Shown one piece after another: positions 55,079-64,000 of a stretch of 64,000 nucleotides of DNA; the first letter of the stretch is position 1; every line of letters starts with the position of its first letter. The translations under genes were made by a program, and so were the position numbers. The notes beneath the pieces are model-generated. The model worked only from the letters and a program-made list of their open reading frames with translations, searched no databases and was not told where the DNA came from. Origin of the DNA: Sediminibacterium sp. FEMGT703S (GTDB lineage: Bacteria > Bacteroidota > Bacteroidia > Chitinophagales > Chitinophagaceae); NCBI GenBank assembly GCA_002786355.1, contig PGCO01000004.1, positions 405,297 to 469,296 of the forward strand. Reading direction: 5' to 3'.

Positions 55079-55963
55079 ATGTACAATATTATTTATCCAT
55101 TGTTTTATTTATTATCACTATTGCCTTGGCGAGTCATGTATTTTATTGCAGATGGCTTGTATGTTTTGGTATTTTATATGTTTGGCTATAGAAAAAAAGT
55201 GGTGCTAAATAATTTGCTGATTGCATTTCCTGATAAGACTGAAAAGGAACGGCTCAGAATTGCTAAAGATTTTTATCACAATTTTATTGATACCATTGTT
55301 GAGACCATCAAGATGATCTCAATTAGTACCAAGGAAGCAGATAAGCGCTTAGTTGGAAACATAGAAGTGTTAAATGAATTATATCATTCAGGTAAAAATG
55401 TTCAATTATTAGCAGGTCATTTTTTTAATTGGGAATTTTTAAATCACTGGATTCCAAGACATAGCCTGTATCCATTCGTTGGGGTTTATCAACCTTTGTC
55501 TAATAAAGTGATGGATAAAATCATTTATGATATGCGTGCTAAAAATGGCACTATACTTATACCTACCAATCATTTCAAAAACCAATTCAGGAGTTACGTG
55601 AAAGACCGATATGCTTTAGGACTTGCAGCCGATCAAAATCCACCTAGTGACCTGAAAGCCCATTGGGTACCGTTTTTCAACCGATTGACGCCTTTTATTT
55701 TAGGCCCTGAGAAAGGTGCAAAATTAAATGATACCCATGTGGTATTCTGCCATTTTTATAAAGTTCGTAGAGGGTTCTATGAAATCAAATTTGAGTTAAT
55801 TACCTCTGAGCCGTTAGCATTTAAGGATGGTGAACTAACAAAAATATATGCCGCCAAAGTAGAACAAGCGGTTAAATTAAAACCAGCCAATTATCTTTGG
55901 AGTCATCGCAGGTGGAAGTGGAGTTTTGATCCAACCAAACATGCTTCGCTTGAAATAAAATAA
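55079..55963 (+). CDS. Lysophospholipid/lipid A acyltransferase (LpxL/HtrB-like)
   Basis: 294 residues, with a membrane-associated N-terminus (YNIIYPLFYLLSLLPWRVMY). The catalytic H-x4-E motif is in LLAGHFFNWEFLNHW. Downstream, LAADQNPPSDLKAHWVPFFN and PANYLWSHRRWKW match the late lipid A acyltransferases and their Bacteroidota relatives, some of which make other acylated lipids. It acts at the inner membrane. It is the last gene of the kbl-to-nadB strand block and converges with the persulfide dioxygenase gene. Confidence 0.88.
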   Translation: MYNIIYPLFYLLSLLPWRVMYFIADGLYVLVFYMFGYRKKVVLNNLLIAFPDKTEKERLRIAKDFYHNFIDTIVETIKMISISTKEADKRLVGNIEVLNELYHSGKNVQLLAGHFFNWEFLNHWIPRHSLYPFVGVYQPLSNKVMDKIIYDMRAKNGTILIPTNHFKNQFRSYVKDRYALGLAADQNPPSDLKAHWVPFFNRLTPFILGPEKGAKLNDTHVVFCHFYKVRRGFYEIKFELITSEPLAFKDGELTKIYAAKVEQAVKLKPANYLWSHRRWKWSFDPTKHASLEIK

Positions 55964-55965
55964 GC

Positions 55966-57378
55966 TTAGTTTAAAACAGCAGCTTCTTTTTCAAATTCAA
56001 ATTTGTCTGGTAAACCTTTGATAGCTTCGATACCTCCTACCACATTTCGGATATTGTGTATACCCTGTCTTTTAATCAGTGATGCAGCAATTACACTTCT
56101 GTAGCCGCTTGCACAATGTATGTAAATATTATGGTGGTCATCTAAATTAGCCATGCTTCCTGGGTCGGTTAATTGATCAAGGGGGATATTAATAGCTTCT
56201 TTTACATGTTCGTTGGCATATTCGGTTTCTCTTCTAACATCTACAATTACTAAATTCTCATCAAATGGAAGATCCATTGCTAACTCATCTGCTTCAACAT
56301 CAATAATTAAATCTATTGTTTCGCCTGCATTTTGCCAGGCTTCAAATCCACCTGATAAATGTCCTACAACGTTGTCTAGACCAACTCTGCTCAATCTAAT
56401 GATAGACTCTTTTTCAGATCCAACTTCTGTAACCAAAACGATAGGCTGTGTAAATGGAAGCAAACTGCCTGCCCATTCTGCAAATCGGCCGTTCAGTCCT
56501 ATATTAATAGCTCCAGGAACAAATCCCTGCATAAAACGATCTGGATGTCTTGTATCTAAAATGATCGGATTGTCTGCCAACCTTTCTTTGAAATCCTTGA
56601 TTGATAAAGCTTGCATCGCTTTTTCCAAGATGCTGTCTAAACTACTGTATCCCTCTTTGTTGATACTGGCATTAATAGGGAAGTATGCTGGCGGCGTATT
56701 TAATCCCTCCGTAACCGCTTTTATAAATGTTTCTTTTGATTCAGCTTGTAATGCATAATTGCTAGACTTTTGTAATCCAATAGTACTAAAGGTTTCTGCC
56801 CCTAAACTTTTTCCGCAGCTGCTTCCAGCGCCATGCGCCGGATATACAACAACATCATCTTCTAAAGGCATGATTTTTTGTTGCAAACTTTCGTAGAGCA
56901 TGCCTGCCAAATCGTTCATAGTTAACTCATTGCTTTTCTGCGATAAATCTGGTCTGCCCACATCGCCCACAAACAAAGTATCACCAGTGAAAATGGCTTT
57001 ATTATTTCCCTCTTCATCTTTCAATAAGTAGCAACTACTTTCTAAAGTATGACCAGGTGTATGCAATACCTGAATACTTATTTTGCCAAGTTTAAAAATT
57101 TCTAAATCCTTAGCAATATGAACAGGGTATTTTGTTACAGTATTTGGTCCGTAAATAATTGTTGCGCCAGTTACAGCAGCCAAATCTAAATGGCCACTCA
57201 CAAAATCTGCATGAAAATGTGTTTCAAATATATACTGGATACGAGCATTACGCTCATTGGCTAATGCTAAATAAGATTCGATATCCCTTAATGGATCAAT
57301 TACTGCTGCAATACCGTTACTCTCAATATAGTACGCAGCTTCGCTGATACATCCAGTGTATAATTGTTTTATAAACAT
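55966..57378 (-). CDS. CstB-like persulfide dioxygenase/rhodanese fusion
   Basis: 470 residues from ATG 57378. A metallo-beta-lactamase domain (~1-240) has the metal ligands ETHFHADFVSGH, HTPGH, TGDTLFVGDVGRPDL and VYPAHGAG. A first rhodanese domain (~260-360) lacks a catalytic cysteine (QPIVLVTEVGS at the active-site position). A second (~370-465) is intact with IHCASGYRS. This three-domain order is that of CstB-type enzymes, which oxidise persulfides and make thiosulfate in sulfide detoxification. It follows an ArsR regulator by 24 bases on the same strand. Confidence 0.9.
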   Translation of the reverse strand: MFIKQLYTGCISEAAYYIESNGIAAVIDPLRDIESYLALANERNARIQYIFETHFHADFVSGHLDLAAVTGATIIYGPNTVTKYPVHIAKDLEIFKLGKISIQVLHTPGHTLESSCYLLKDEEGNNKAIFTGDTLFVGDVGRPDLSQKSNELTMNDLAGMLYESLQQKIMPLEDDVVVYPAHGAGSSCGKSLGAETFSTIGLQKSSNYALQAESKETFIKAVTEGLNTPPAYFPINASINKEGYSSLDSILEKAMQALSIKDFKERLADNPIILDTRHPDRFMQGFVPGAINIGLNGRFAEWAGSLLPFTQPIVLVTEVGSEKESIIRLSRVGLDNVVGHLSGGFEAWQNAGETIDLIIDVEADELAMDLPFDENLVIVDVRRETEYANEHVKEAINIPLDQLTDPGSMANLDDHHNIYIHCASGYRSVIAASLIKRQGIHNIRNVVGGIEAIKGLPDKFEFEKEAAVLN

Positions 57379-57402
57379 GCAATGATTTTGCGGCAAAGGT
57401 AA

Positions 57403-57738
57403 TTAATCTACCAATGCTTTCACAAAACCAACCACATCGTTTAAGCGAGTGTAATTAACGGAGTAATAAATGAATTTCCCTTCTCGGGTGGTACTTACAA
57501 TACCGGCACGTCGTAATATGGCCAGGTGCTGTGAAGCTACGGATTGTTCTAAACGTAGTTTTACGTAAAGCTCTGTAACAGTCATCTTTTCGTGATCATC
57601 TAAAAGTTTGATGATTTGCTGTCGAAGCTTGTGATTAATGGAGCGAAGGATCAGAGATGCCTTCTTAGCCTGAAGGAAATCTACCTTCACAGGCTCTGCG
57701 CCATTAGTTAACTGAATAAATTGAGTGGTTGCGTTCAT
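57403..57738 (-). CDS. ArsR-family HTH regulator without cysteines
   Basis: 111 residues with the ArsR winged helix: RQQIIKLLDDHEKMTVTELY, then QSVASQHLAILRRAGIVSTTREGKFIYYSVN. The protein contains no cysteine at all, so it cannot sense persulfide by the disulfide/tetrasulfide mechanism of BigR/SqrR, nor bind metal at cysteine sites. It is transcribed together with the CstB-like gene and probably controls it. An inverted repeat lies in its promoter region. Confidence 0.9.
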   Translation of the reverse strand: MNATTQFIQLTNGAEPVKVDFLQAKKASLILRSINHKLRQQIIKLLDDHEKMTVTELYVKLRLEQSVASQHLAILRRAGIVSTTREGKFIYYSVNYTRLNDVVGFVKALVD

Positions 57739-57744
57739 GTCTAG

Positions 57745-57761
57745 TAATATTGGGGGTATTA
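57745..57761. promoter_or_regulatory. Possible ArsR operator
   Basis: TAATA-N7-TATTA lies seven bases before the ArsR start codon, downstream of a TTTG at 57770-57773 on the minus strand that could be the -33 element. The short arms make it only suggestive. Confidence 0.3.
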
Positions 57762-57834
57762 TGACTTATACAAAGTTAGCTTTTTTACAATGTATACACT
57801 AGAGTTATTCACATTAGTTTTTAAGCAATTGTGT

Positions 57835-58521
57835 TTAAGACCTTCCTGCCTGATAAAATTCTTTAATATAAAGCGGTTCTGCATAGGCTAAATCAGCAAA
57901 ATCTTTTGCTAAAAAGGCAGGTTCTGAAATTGTAACCATTTGATTTACATTGTGTTGTGAATTATCTATACTATAGTTGAATGGTAGGGTAAATTGCTCA
58001 ACTTTCTTAGCACCATCTCCACAAAAAATTACTTTAGAATGACAAAACAATCCCTCAAAAAAGAGGTGATCTAGTACTACAGCATGCGCATTTTTTAATA
58101 AATATAGCTCTTGGTTATAAATTCCGGCAAATACTTCCATCCTTCTGGCGTCTATCATTGCATAAAATACAGTGTCTTTTTCAAGTACTGATTTTTGGGC
58201 ATTTTCTAGTGCAGCTGCAGCAATTACTGCCAATGTGTTAACAATAATTAATGGTTTATTTAATGCGTAACAAATTCCTTTTGCAGAAGCTAGTCCTACC
58301 CGTATGCCTGTATAACTACCTGGTCCACCAGTTACCGCAACAGCGTCTATTTCATTCAGCGAAATAGATGCTTCTTTCAAGATTTCCTGAATAGCTGGCT
58401 GTAAAAATGCAGCATGGTCTTTTTGTTGGTGATGAGACCGTGAAGCTAATATGGTTTTATCTCTACTAATACACACACCTGCATAGCTTGTAGCAGTATC
58501 AATGTTAAGCAGTAATGCCAT
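57835..58521 (-). CDS. tsaB: tRNA threonylcarbamoyladenosine synthesis protein TsaB
   Basis: 228 residues, ASKHA-like fold. LLNIDTATSYAGVCI at the start, HHQQKDHAAFLQPAIQEIL, and the signature GGPGSYTGIRVGLASAKGI. TsaB partners TsaD and TsaE in making t6A37 in ANN-decoding tRNAs. It starts three bases after the stop of the upstream 3HCDH-like gene; the two are probably cotranscribed. Confidence 0.93.
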   Translation of the reverse strand: MALLLNIDTATSYAGVCISRDKTILASRSHHQQKDHAAFLQPAIQEILKEASISLNEIDAVAVTGGPGSYTGIRVGLASAKGICYALNKPLIIVNTLAVIAAAALENAQKSVLEKDTVFYAMIDARRMEVFAGIYNQELYLLKNAHAVVLDHLFFEGLFCHSKVIFCGDGAKKVEQFTLPFNYSIDNSQHNVNQMVTISEPAFLAKDFADLAYAEPLYIKEFYQAGRS

Positions 58522-58524
58522 CGG

Positions 58525-59130
58525 TTAGTTGATTTTAAGTGCAGGTGCAATACTATAGCGCTGATCATTTTTAGCTAACTCAGCTAAAAGGATTTTAATT
58601 TTTTCTAGTCCAATTTTATCGCACCATTCAAATGGTCCAAAAGGATAATTGGTTCCTAATTTCATAGCTGTATTGATCTCTTCTTTTGAACTCACTTCTT
58701 CATCTATTGCAAAAAAAGCTTCATTAATGATCATTGATACAACCCTTGGTGAAATCATTCCAACTTCATCTGCTGTCACAACAGTTTCTATTCCTACTAA
58801 AGTCAATAATTCAATGGCTTTCTGCACAGTTTCTTCGTTGCCAGTAATTTCCATTTTTGATTGTGTAAAAAAACCACCCCAGCCATTGTATCGAACAAAA
58901 TTTTCAGGCATTTTATTAGCAGTACTAATCACCGCATTTACTAAAACTAAGGTTGTTGTAACAGATAGAAATGCTGGTCCTTCCTCCTCAAAACAGGTAT
59001 CGATAAATAAATCACCGTCGGGAATAGCTGTTGATAAAGGATTGTATTGGATGAATATATGTTCACCAATCTTAAACTTACTAGTCCAGATGGAAAAAAT
59101 TTCATCCGTTGCTTTGATAATTATTTGCAT
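58525..59130 (-). CDS. Stand-alone 3-hydroxyacyl-CoA dehydrogenase C-terminal domain protein
   Basis: 201 residues. The C-terminal half (~120-195) matches the 3HCDH helical domain: VGMISPRVVSMIINEAFF and TAMKLGTNYPFGPFEWCDKI. The N-terminal part lacks the NAD loop GxGxxG of normal dehydrogenases but keeps a partial Rossmann-like order (EGPAFLSVTTTLVLVNAV, NFVRYNGWGGF). Catalysis with NAD is therefore unlikely, and a binding or structural role is possible. It directly precedes tsaB. Confidence 0.8.
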   Translation of the reverse strand: MQIIIKATDEIFSIWTSKFKIGEHIFIQYNPLSTAIPDGDLFIDTCFEEEGPAFLSVTTTLVLVNAVISTANKMPENFVRYNGWGGFFTQSKMEITGNEETVQKAIELLTLVGIETVVTADEVGMISPRVVSMIINEAFFAIDEEVSSKEEINTAMKLGTNYPFGPFEWCDKIGLEKIKILLAELAKNDQRYSIAPALKIN

Positions 59131-59205
59131 AAAAGGGCTTGGGGTGCAAATTTAGGTTGGTAGGTTGATTAAAATGCAGCAATTTGCTCTTACTAAAAAT
59201 AATCT

Positions 59206-59592
59206 ATGTCTAAACAAGTGGTAAAAACTTCAAATGCCCCTGCGCCAATCGGCCCGTATAATCAAGCAATTAAGGCGAACGGTTTTGTTTTTTTAAGTGG
59301 TCAAGTTGCTTTTGATCCAGCAACGGGTGTATTAGTTCAAGAAACAATTGCAGCTGAAACCCACCAAGTAATGAAGAATATTGAAGCGGTATTAAAAGAA
59401 GCTAAATTGTCTTTTGAGCATGTTGTAAAAACAACTATTTTCTTGAGTGATATGTCGCTATTTGCCGAAGTAAATGAAGTGTATGGCACTTATTTTAACG
59501 GTGATTATCCTGCAAGAGAAACCGTTGCTGTAAAAGGATTACCTCGTGGAGTGAATGTTGAAATTTCTATGACAGCAGTAGTAGATTTATAA
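59206..59592 (+). CDS. RidA family enamine/imine deaminase
   Basis: 128 residues, the normal size. APIGPYNQAIKANGFVFLSG at the N-terminus, TIFLSDMSLFAEVNEVY in the middle, and the signature ARETVAVKGLPRGVNVEISM with the substrate-binding arginine. Such trimers hydrolyse reactive 2-aminoacrylate. Its end overlaps the convergent epimerase gene by six bases. Confidence 0.93.
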   Translation: MSKQVVKTSNAPAPIGPYNQAIKANGFVFLSGQVAFDPATGVLVQETIAAETHQVMKNIEAVLKEAKLSFEHVVKTTIFLSDMSLFAEVNEVYGTYFNGDYPARETVAVKGLPRGVNVEISMTAVVDL

Positions 59593-60522
59593 AGTAGTTA
59601 ATTGATAGCTTGTTTTGAATTGGTATTCATTATGAGGCACCAACATCAATAAGCCTATTCCGTTGTTGAAATTATCTGGAGCACCACTTAGGTTTTCAAT
59701 TGCAATGCTATTTCTGTGATCGGGCGTGTACACTTGTAAAATTGGATAATTTTCGTCTGGTATCACTTTTAATTCAAATTGATCATTGCTAAGCACGCAT
59801 TTGCCATTGGGGGCTAATTCGAAGGAGTTGTCTAGAAAAATTTCATTCAACGGATATTTTTCAATAAATCGGTTGTCTTTTATTTTTTTTCCTGTGGGGA
59901 TTAAATCTGCATCAAATTCGAGCTGCGTATCTGAATCAAATTGCAAGAAATATTGGTCTACAGGGCCTCCTAAAGTAAAGTAAGGATGCCATCCATCTGC
60001 ATAGGGGATAGCATCCTTATTTTGATGACTTATGCTCGTTGTAATGGATAAAGTGTTGTTGGGGCTTAACTCCCAGCGTAAGCTGATATCAAACGCAAAA
60101 GGATAGCCAGCATCATTTTTAGCATAATGGCAAGTTAACAGAATGCTTGCAGCAGTTTCTGATTCATTGATGCTTTCTAACTTGTAAACAGCGTCATACA
60201 GAAGACCATGCAAAGCATGCTTGCCTAAATAATTTTTTTGAATCGTATAGCTTTCACCGTTCAAATGGTAGGTTCCATTATGAAGTCGGCAAACAAATGG
60301 ACTTATTTTAGCACTTTTAAATGCAGAAGTGATGCTTTCTTGAGCCTCTTCAACAGTGCTAAATCCATCAATGCAATTAAATGTATTTCCGTTTAATGGG
60401 ATATGAAAAGCGTTTAAGATTCCGCCAAATGCAAATATTTCTGCAATGCAACCGGTATTTGTATCAATTAAGTGAAAAACTGGATAAGCCTGTTGCTGGT
60501 TTATTTCTACTTTAAATCGCAT
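59587..60522 (-). CDS. Aldose 1-epimerase family protein
   Basis: 311 residues of the galactose-mutarotase fold. The conserved histidines are visible in GKHALHGLLYDAVYKL and YADGWHPYFTLGG. The catalytic glutamate is probably in IAIENLSGAPDNFNNG near the C-terminus. It would interconvert alpha and beta anomers of a hexose or related sugar. The sugar is not determined, and no sugar operon is adjacent. Confidence 0.85.
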   Translation of the reverse strand: MRFKVEINQQQAYPVFHLIDTNTGCIAEIFAFGGILNAFHIPLNGNTFNCIDGFSTVEEAQESITSAFKSAKISPFVCRLHNGTYHLNGESYTIQKNYLGKHALHGLLYDAVYKLESINESETAASILLTCHYAKNDAGYPFAFDISLRWELSPNNTLSITTSISHQNKDAIPYADGWHPYFTLGGPVDQYFLQFDSDTQLEFDADLIPTGKKIKDNRFIEKYPLNEIFLDNSFELAPNGKCVLSNDQFELKVIPDENYPILQVYTPDHRNSIAIENLSGAPDNFNNGIGLLMLVPHNEYQFKTSYQLTTL

Positions 60523-60612
60523 AAAAATCCTTTAAATGTCAAGATAATGCAAATGCCCCTTTTTTTGACCAAATAAAAAACTAACGGTTGTTCACCCCTT
60601 GCATTTATGCAG

Positions 60613-60620
60613 TATTTTTG
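60613..60620 (+). promoter_or_regulatory. -7 element of icmF
   Basis: TATTTTTG matches TAnnTTTG exactly, 21 bases before the ATG at 60641. Confidence 0.5.
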
Positions 60621-60640
60621 CGCAGCTTAAAAATCAGGAT

Positions 60641-63600
60641 ATGGCGTTTTCATTAAAGAATAAAGTTAGAATTGTAACAGCAGCTAGTTTGTTTGATGGG
60701 CATGATGCAGCAATCAATATCATGCGCAGAATCTTACAGTCTAAGGGTGCAGAAATTATTCATCTAGGGCACAATAGAAGTGTAGCTGAAATAGTGGAAT
60801 GTGCTATTGAAGAAGATGTACAAGGAATTGCCATTACCAGTTATCAGGGTGGGCATGTAGAATTTTTTAAATACATGAAAGATTTACTTGACCAAAATGG
60901 TTGTGGTCATATAAAAATATTTGGAGGGGGTGGAGGAACAATCCTTCCTGAAGAAATTAATCAATTGCACCAACACGGAATTACTAGAATTTATAGCCCA
61001 GACGATGGCCGTACCATGGGATTAGAGGGAATGATTGAAGATGTGTTGAAGCAATGTGATTTCGAATTGAATTCAAATGCAAATACAGATAAGCCTTTGA
61101 ACTTAGGGGAGGTTAAAGAAATTAGAACAGTTGCAAGAAAAATAACATTGGCAGAAAATGGCTTATCAAATGATATTTCTGAAGTAACTGTTTTAGATAC
61201 AGAATCAATCCCTGTTTTAGGTATAACTGGTACGGGAGGTGCTGGTAAAAGTTCGGTTACAGATGAAATAGTTAGACGATACCTGAATACCTATATTGAT
61301 AAAACAATCGCAGTTATTTCGGTTGATCCTTCCAAGAAAAAAACTGGTGGTGCATTATTGGGAGACAGAATCAGGATGAATGCAATTGCACATAATAGAG
61401 CCTACATGCGTAGTTTGGCCACTAGAGATGACAATACTGCTTTGAGTGTGCATGTTCAAGAAGCCATTAATATTTGCAAAGTGGCTGGCTTTGATATGAT
61501 TATTTTAGAATCTGCAGGAGTAGGTCAAAGTGATGCGTCTATTTTAGATTTTTGTGATGTTAGTTTATATGTAATGACGCCTGAGTATGGAGCTGCATCT
61601 CAGTTAGAAAAAATTAATATGCTTGATTTTGCAGATATTATTTGCATTAACAAGTTTGATAAAGCGGGCGCATTAGATGCACTGCATGATGTTCGAAAAC
61701 AATATAAACGCAACCATGAATTATGGGCAGAAGTAGATGAAAATTTACCAGTGGTTGGAACTATTGCTGCACAATTTAATGATGTTGGTATTAATCAATT
61801 GTTTGGTAAAATCATGAATGCCATTCAAGAAAAAACAGGGGTTTATTTTTCATCAACTAATGCCATCCAAGCAGGCTTAACTGAAACAACAACAAGAGCT
61901 CAAATTATACCTCCTAAAAGAGTTCGTTATTTGGCAGAAATTGCCGACGCTAACAGAAGCTATAATGAGTGGACCAATGAACAATGTTTACTTGCTTCAA
62001 AATGGTATCAATTAAATGGTGCAATTCAATCTTTGTCTGTTGATAGCGCGGCCAAACAAGAATTAGAGCATATTGCTGCTGGATTTGAGTTATCGCTCCA
62101 TCCAGATTGTAAAAAAATGATTCAACAATGGCCTGAATTAGTAAAGAAATACCAGGCTGATTTTTTTGAGTATACGGTAAGAAACAAAACAATTAAACAG
62201 CCTCTTACTACACAGTCTTTAAGTGGAACTAGAATTTCGAAAGTCATCTTGCCTAGATACAAAGATTGGGGTGATATTTTGAGATGGCAGTTGCAAGAAA
62301 ATATTCCTGGTGAGTTTCCTTATACTGCTGGGGTATTCGAACTAAAGAGACAGGGAGAAGATCCTACAAGAATGTTTGCCGGCGAAGGTGGTCCTGAAAG
62401 AACCAATAAGCGCTTTCACTATGTTTCATTAGGTCAACCTGCAATCCGTTTATCTACAGCATTTGATAGTGTAACCCTTTATGGAGAAGATCCAGATCCA
62501 CGCCCAGATATTTATGGGAAAGTGGGCAATAGTGGGGTGAGTATTGCTACGGTTGATGATGCTAAGAAGTTGTACAGTGGATTTGATTTGTGTGATCCTA
62601 AAACATCGGTAAGTATGACCATCAATGGTCCTGCGCCAATCATACTTGCATTTTTTATGAATGCAGCGATTGATCAATTATGTGAAAAATGGATTACCGC
62701 TAATGATAAATGGGCTGAAGTAAATGCAATAATTGAACAGAAGTTCCAGAAAGCTCCAAGACCAATTTATTATAATCCCTCTTCTCCTGAAAGACTTCCT
62801 GAAGGAAACAATGGATTAGGTATTGGGCTATTAGGAGTAAGTGGAGACGAAGTTTTACCTGCAGACATTTATGCTCAATTAAAAGCAGAAGCGCTTTCTC
62901 AAGTGAGAGGAACTGTACAAGCAGATATTTTAAAAGAAGACCAGGCTCAAAATACTTGTATTTTTTCAACCGAGTTTGCACTAAAATTAATGGGTGATGT
63001 ACAGTCCTATTTTATTGATCAAAAAGTACGTAATTTTTATAGTGTAAGTATTAGCGGCTACCATATTGCTGAAGCTGGTGCCAACCCAATTACACAGCTG
63101 GCATTTACCCTTGCGAATGGCTTTACTTTTGTTGAATATTACTTGAGTAGAGGGATGCATATTGATGATTTTGCTCCAAACTTATCTTTCTTCTTTAGCA
63201 ATGGAATGGACCCAGAATATAGTGTGATTGGTAGAGTTGCGAGGAAAATATGGGCAAAAGCCATGAAGCAAAAATATAAGGGTAATGACCGCTCTCAAAA
63301 ATTGAAGTATCATATTCAAACAAGTGGTAGAAGCTTACACGCGCAAGAAATTGACTTCAATGATATTAGAACCACTTTACAAGCATTGTATGCGATTTAC
63401 GACAATTGCAATAGTCTTCATACCAATGCATATGATGAAGCCATTACCACACCAACAGAGGAAAGCGTAAGAAGGGCAATGGCTATTCAATTAATCATTA
63501 ATAGAGAATTAGGAACTGCCAATACAGAGAATTTTATTCAAGGAAGTTTTGCCATTGAAGCGTTAACCGATTTAGTGGAGGAAGCGGTATTGACTGAATT

Positions 63601-64000
63601 TGATCGAATTTCTGAACGTGGTGGTGTTTTAGGTGCAATGGAAAGAATGTACCAAAGAAATAAAATTCAAGAAGAAAGCTTGTATTATGAAACCAAAAAA
63701 CATACAGGCGAATTGCCATTGATTGGGGTGAATACATTCTTAAATAAAAAAGGCAGCCCTACCATTTTACCAGGTGAAGTAATCCGCAGTACCACAGAAG
63801 AAAAAGAGCAGCAAATCCAAAACTTAAATGCTTTTAAACTAAGGAATAGCGATAAAAGTAAACAAGCTCTTGAGAAATTACAATTGGCGGCTATTCACAA
63901 CGAAAATTTATTTGCTGAGCTGATGGAAACGGTAAAGTATTGTTCTTTAGGACAAATTACCAATGCATTATACGCAGTAGGTGGTCAATATAGAAGAAAT
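60641..64000 (+). CDS. icmF: Fused isobutyryl-CoA mutase, last codons outside window
   Basis: 1120 codons in the window. An N-terminal cobalamin-binding domain comes first ([10 protein letters not shown] at ~20-29 with the B12-ligand histidine, then IFGGGGGTI). The MeaB-type G-protein chaperone starts at ~195 (P-loop [35 protein letters not shown]). The mutase TIM barrel lies at ~530-1120 ([39 protein letters not shown]). The window ends at GGQYRRN, where the family normally has one or two more residues. The order B12 / GTPase / mutase defines IcmF, which isomerises isobutyryl- and n-butyryl-CoA. Confidence 0.93.
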   Translation, partial: MAFSLKNKVRIVTAASLFDGHDAAINIMRRILQSKGAEIIHLGHNRSVAEIVECAIEEDVQGIAITSYQGGHVEFFKYMKDLLDQNGCGHIKIFGGGGGTILPEEINQLHQHGITRIYSPDDGRTMGLEGMIEDVLKQCDFELNSNANTDKPLNLGEVKEIRTVARKITLAENGLSNDISEVTVLDTESIPVLGITGTGGAGKSSVTDEIVRRYLNTYIDKTIAVISVDPSKKKTGGALLGDRIRMNAIAHNRAYMRSLATRDDNTALSVHVQEAINICKVAGFDMIILESAGVGQSDASILDFCDVSLYVMTPEYGAASQLEKINMLDFADIICINKFDKAGALDALHDVRKQYKRNHELWAEVDENLPVVGTIAAQFNDVGINQLFGKIMNAIQEKTGVYFSSTNAIQAGLTETTTRAQIIPPKRVRYLAEIADANRSYNEWTNEQCLLASKWYQLNGAIQSLSVDSAAKQELEHIAAGFELSLHPDCKKMIQQWPELVKKYQADFFEYTVRNKTIKQPLTTQSLSGTRISKVILPRYKDWGDILRWQLQENIPGEFPYTAGVFELKRQGEDPTRMFAGEGGPERTNKRFHYVSLGQPAIRLSTAFDSVTLYGEDPDPRPDIYGKVGNSGVSIATVDDAKKLYSGFDLCDPKTSVSMTINGPAPIILAFFMNAAIDQLCEKWITANDKWAEVNAIIEQKFQKAPRPIYYNPSSPERLPEGNNGLGIGLLGVSGDEVLPADIYAQLKAEALSQVRGTVQADILKEDQAQNTCIFSTEFALKLMGDVQSYFIDQKVRNFYSVSISGYHIAEAGANPITQLAFTLANGFTFVEYYLSRGMHIDDFAPNLSFFFSNGMDPEYSVIGRVARKIWAKAMKQKYKGNDRSQKLKYHIQTSGRSLHAQEIDFNDIRTTLQALYAIYDNCNSLHTNAYDEAITTPTEESVRRAMAIQLIINRELGTANTENFIQGSFAIEALTDLVEEAVLTEFDRISERGGVLGAMERMYQRNKIQEESLYYETKKHTGELPLIGVNTFLNKKGSPTILPGEVIRSTTEEKEQQIQNLNAFKLRNSDKSKQALEKLQLAAIHNENLFAELMETVKYCSLGQITNALYAVGGQYRRN

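Noticed and set aside
1..64000. CRISPR array
   Set aside because: No regularly spaced short repeats with unique spacers were seen anywhere; the only short tandem repeats are the TTAACCTT sites at 10/21-base spacing.

Overview
The window looks like chromosomal DNA of a Bacteroidota bacterium, probably of the Chitinophagaceae (family-level placement is inference). Evidence: low GC; many promoters of the Bacteroidota type (TAnnTTTG); a SusC/SusD pair; several CarboxypepD_reg/TonB-type outer-membrane barrels; two GLPGLI proteins; a HYC_CC_PP protein; the long form of IspG; an arginine operon using an acylornithine carbamoyltransferase; and a fused isobutyryl-CoA mutase.

Layout. 1-5660: partial acyl-CoA dehydrogenase with a MarR regulator, then a polysaccharide cluster (family 2 glycosyltransferase, O-antigen ligase-like protein, Wzz-like protein) and an Lrp/AsnC regulator. 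5769-14624: accessory region. A class II tRNA-like gene with a hugely expanded variable loop is followed by a ~6.35 kb segment (6990-13343). This segment lies between two ~1 kb direct repeats (5969-6989 and 13344-14346) that share 819 bp identical by eye. It carries a LuxR-type regulator, a frameshifted secreted cysteine-containing peptide gene, a GLPGLI protein, an outer-membrane barrel, a degenerate gene pair, and a macro-domain gene cut off exactly at the repeat junction. 14804-21496: SusC/SusD pair, SGNH hydrolase and a dicarboxylate symporter. 21497-24884: metal (probably copper) cluster on the minus strand. 24957-30844: trmB, DUF5522, an alkyltransferase-like protein, comB and a SWIM/SNF2 helicase. 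30962-33817: stand-alone barrel protein.

33872-42291 is an eight-gene arginine operon (GNAT, argG, argC, argD, argF', argB, argE, argH) behind a structured leader, followed by an FKBP-type isomerase. 43074-49395 looks like a small regulon: a barrel protein, a GLPGLI protein and a histidine kinase/response regulator pair. The barrel gene and the GLPGLI/kinase intergenic region share the same three-copy TTAACCTT-type element with identical 10/21-bp spacing. 49440-64000 holds mostly housekeeping genes (kbl, ispG, nadB, an acyltransferase, tsaB, RidA, aldose epimerase) plus a class D beta-lactamase-like lipoprotein, a CstB-like persulfide dioxygenase/sulfurtransferase with an ArsR regulator, and the nearly complete icmF.

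Most noteworthy: the shared operator and its two-component regulon, the tRNA-like gene with the large variable-loop insert, the repeat-flanked segment with its peptide/GLPGLI/barrel locus, and the structured leader of the arginine operon. No CRISPR array, rRNA operon, integrase or transposase was seen.
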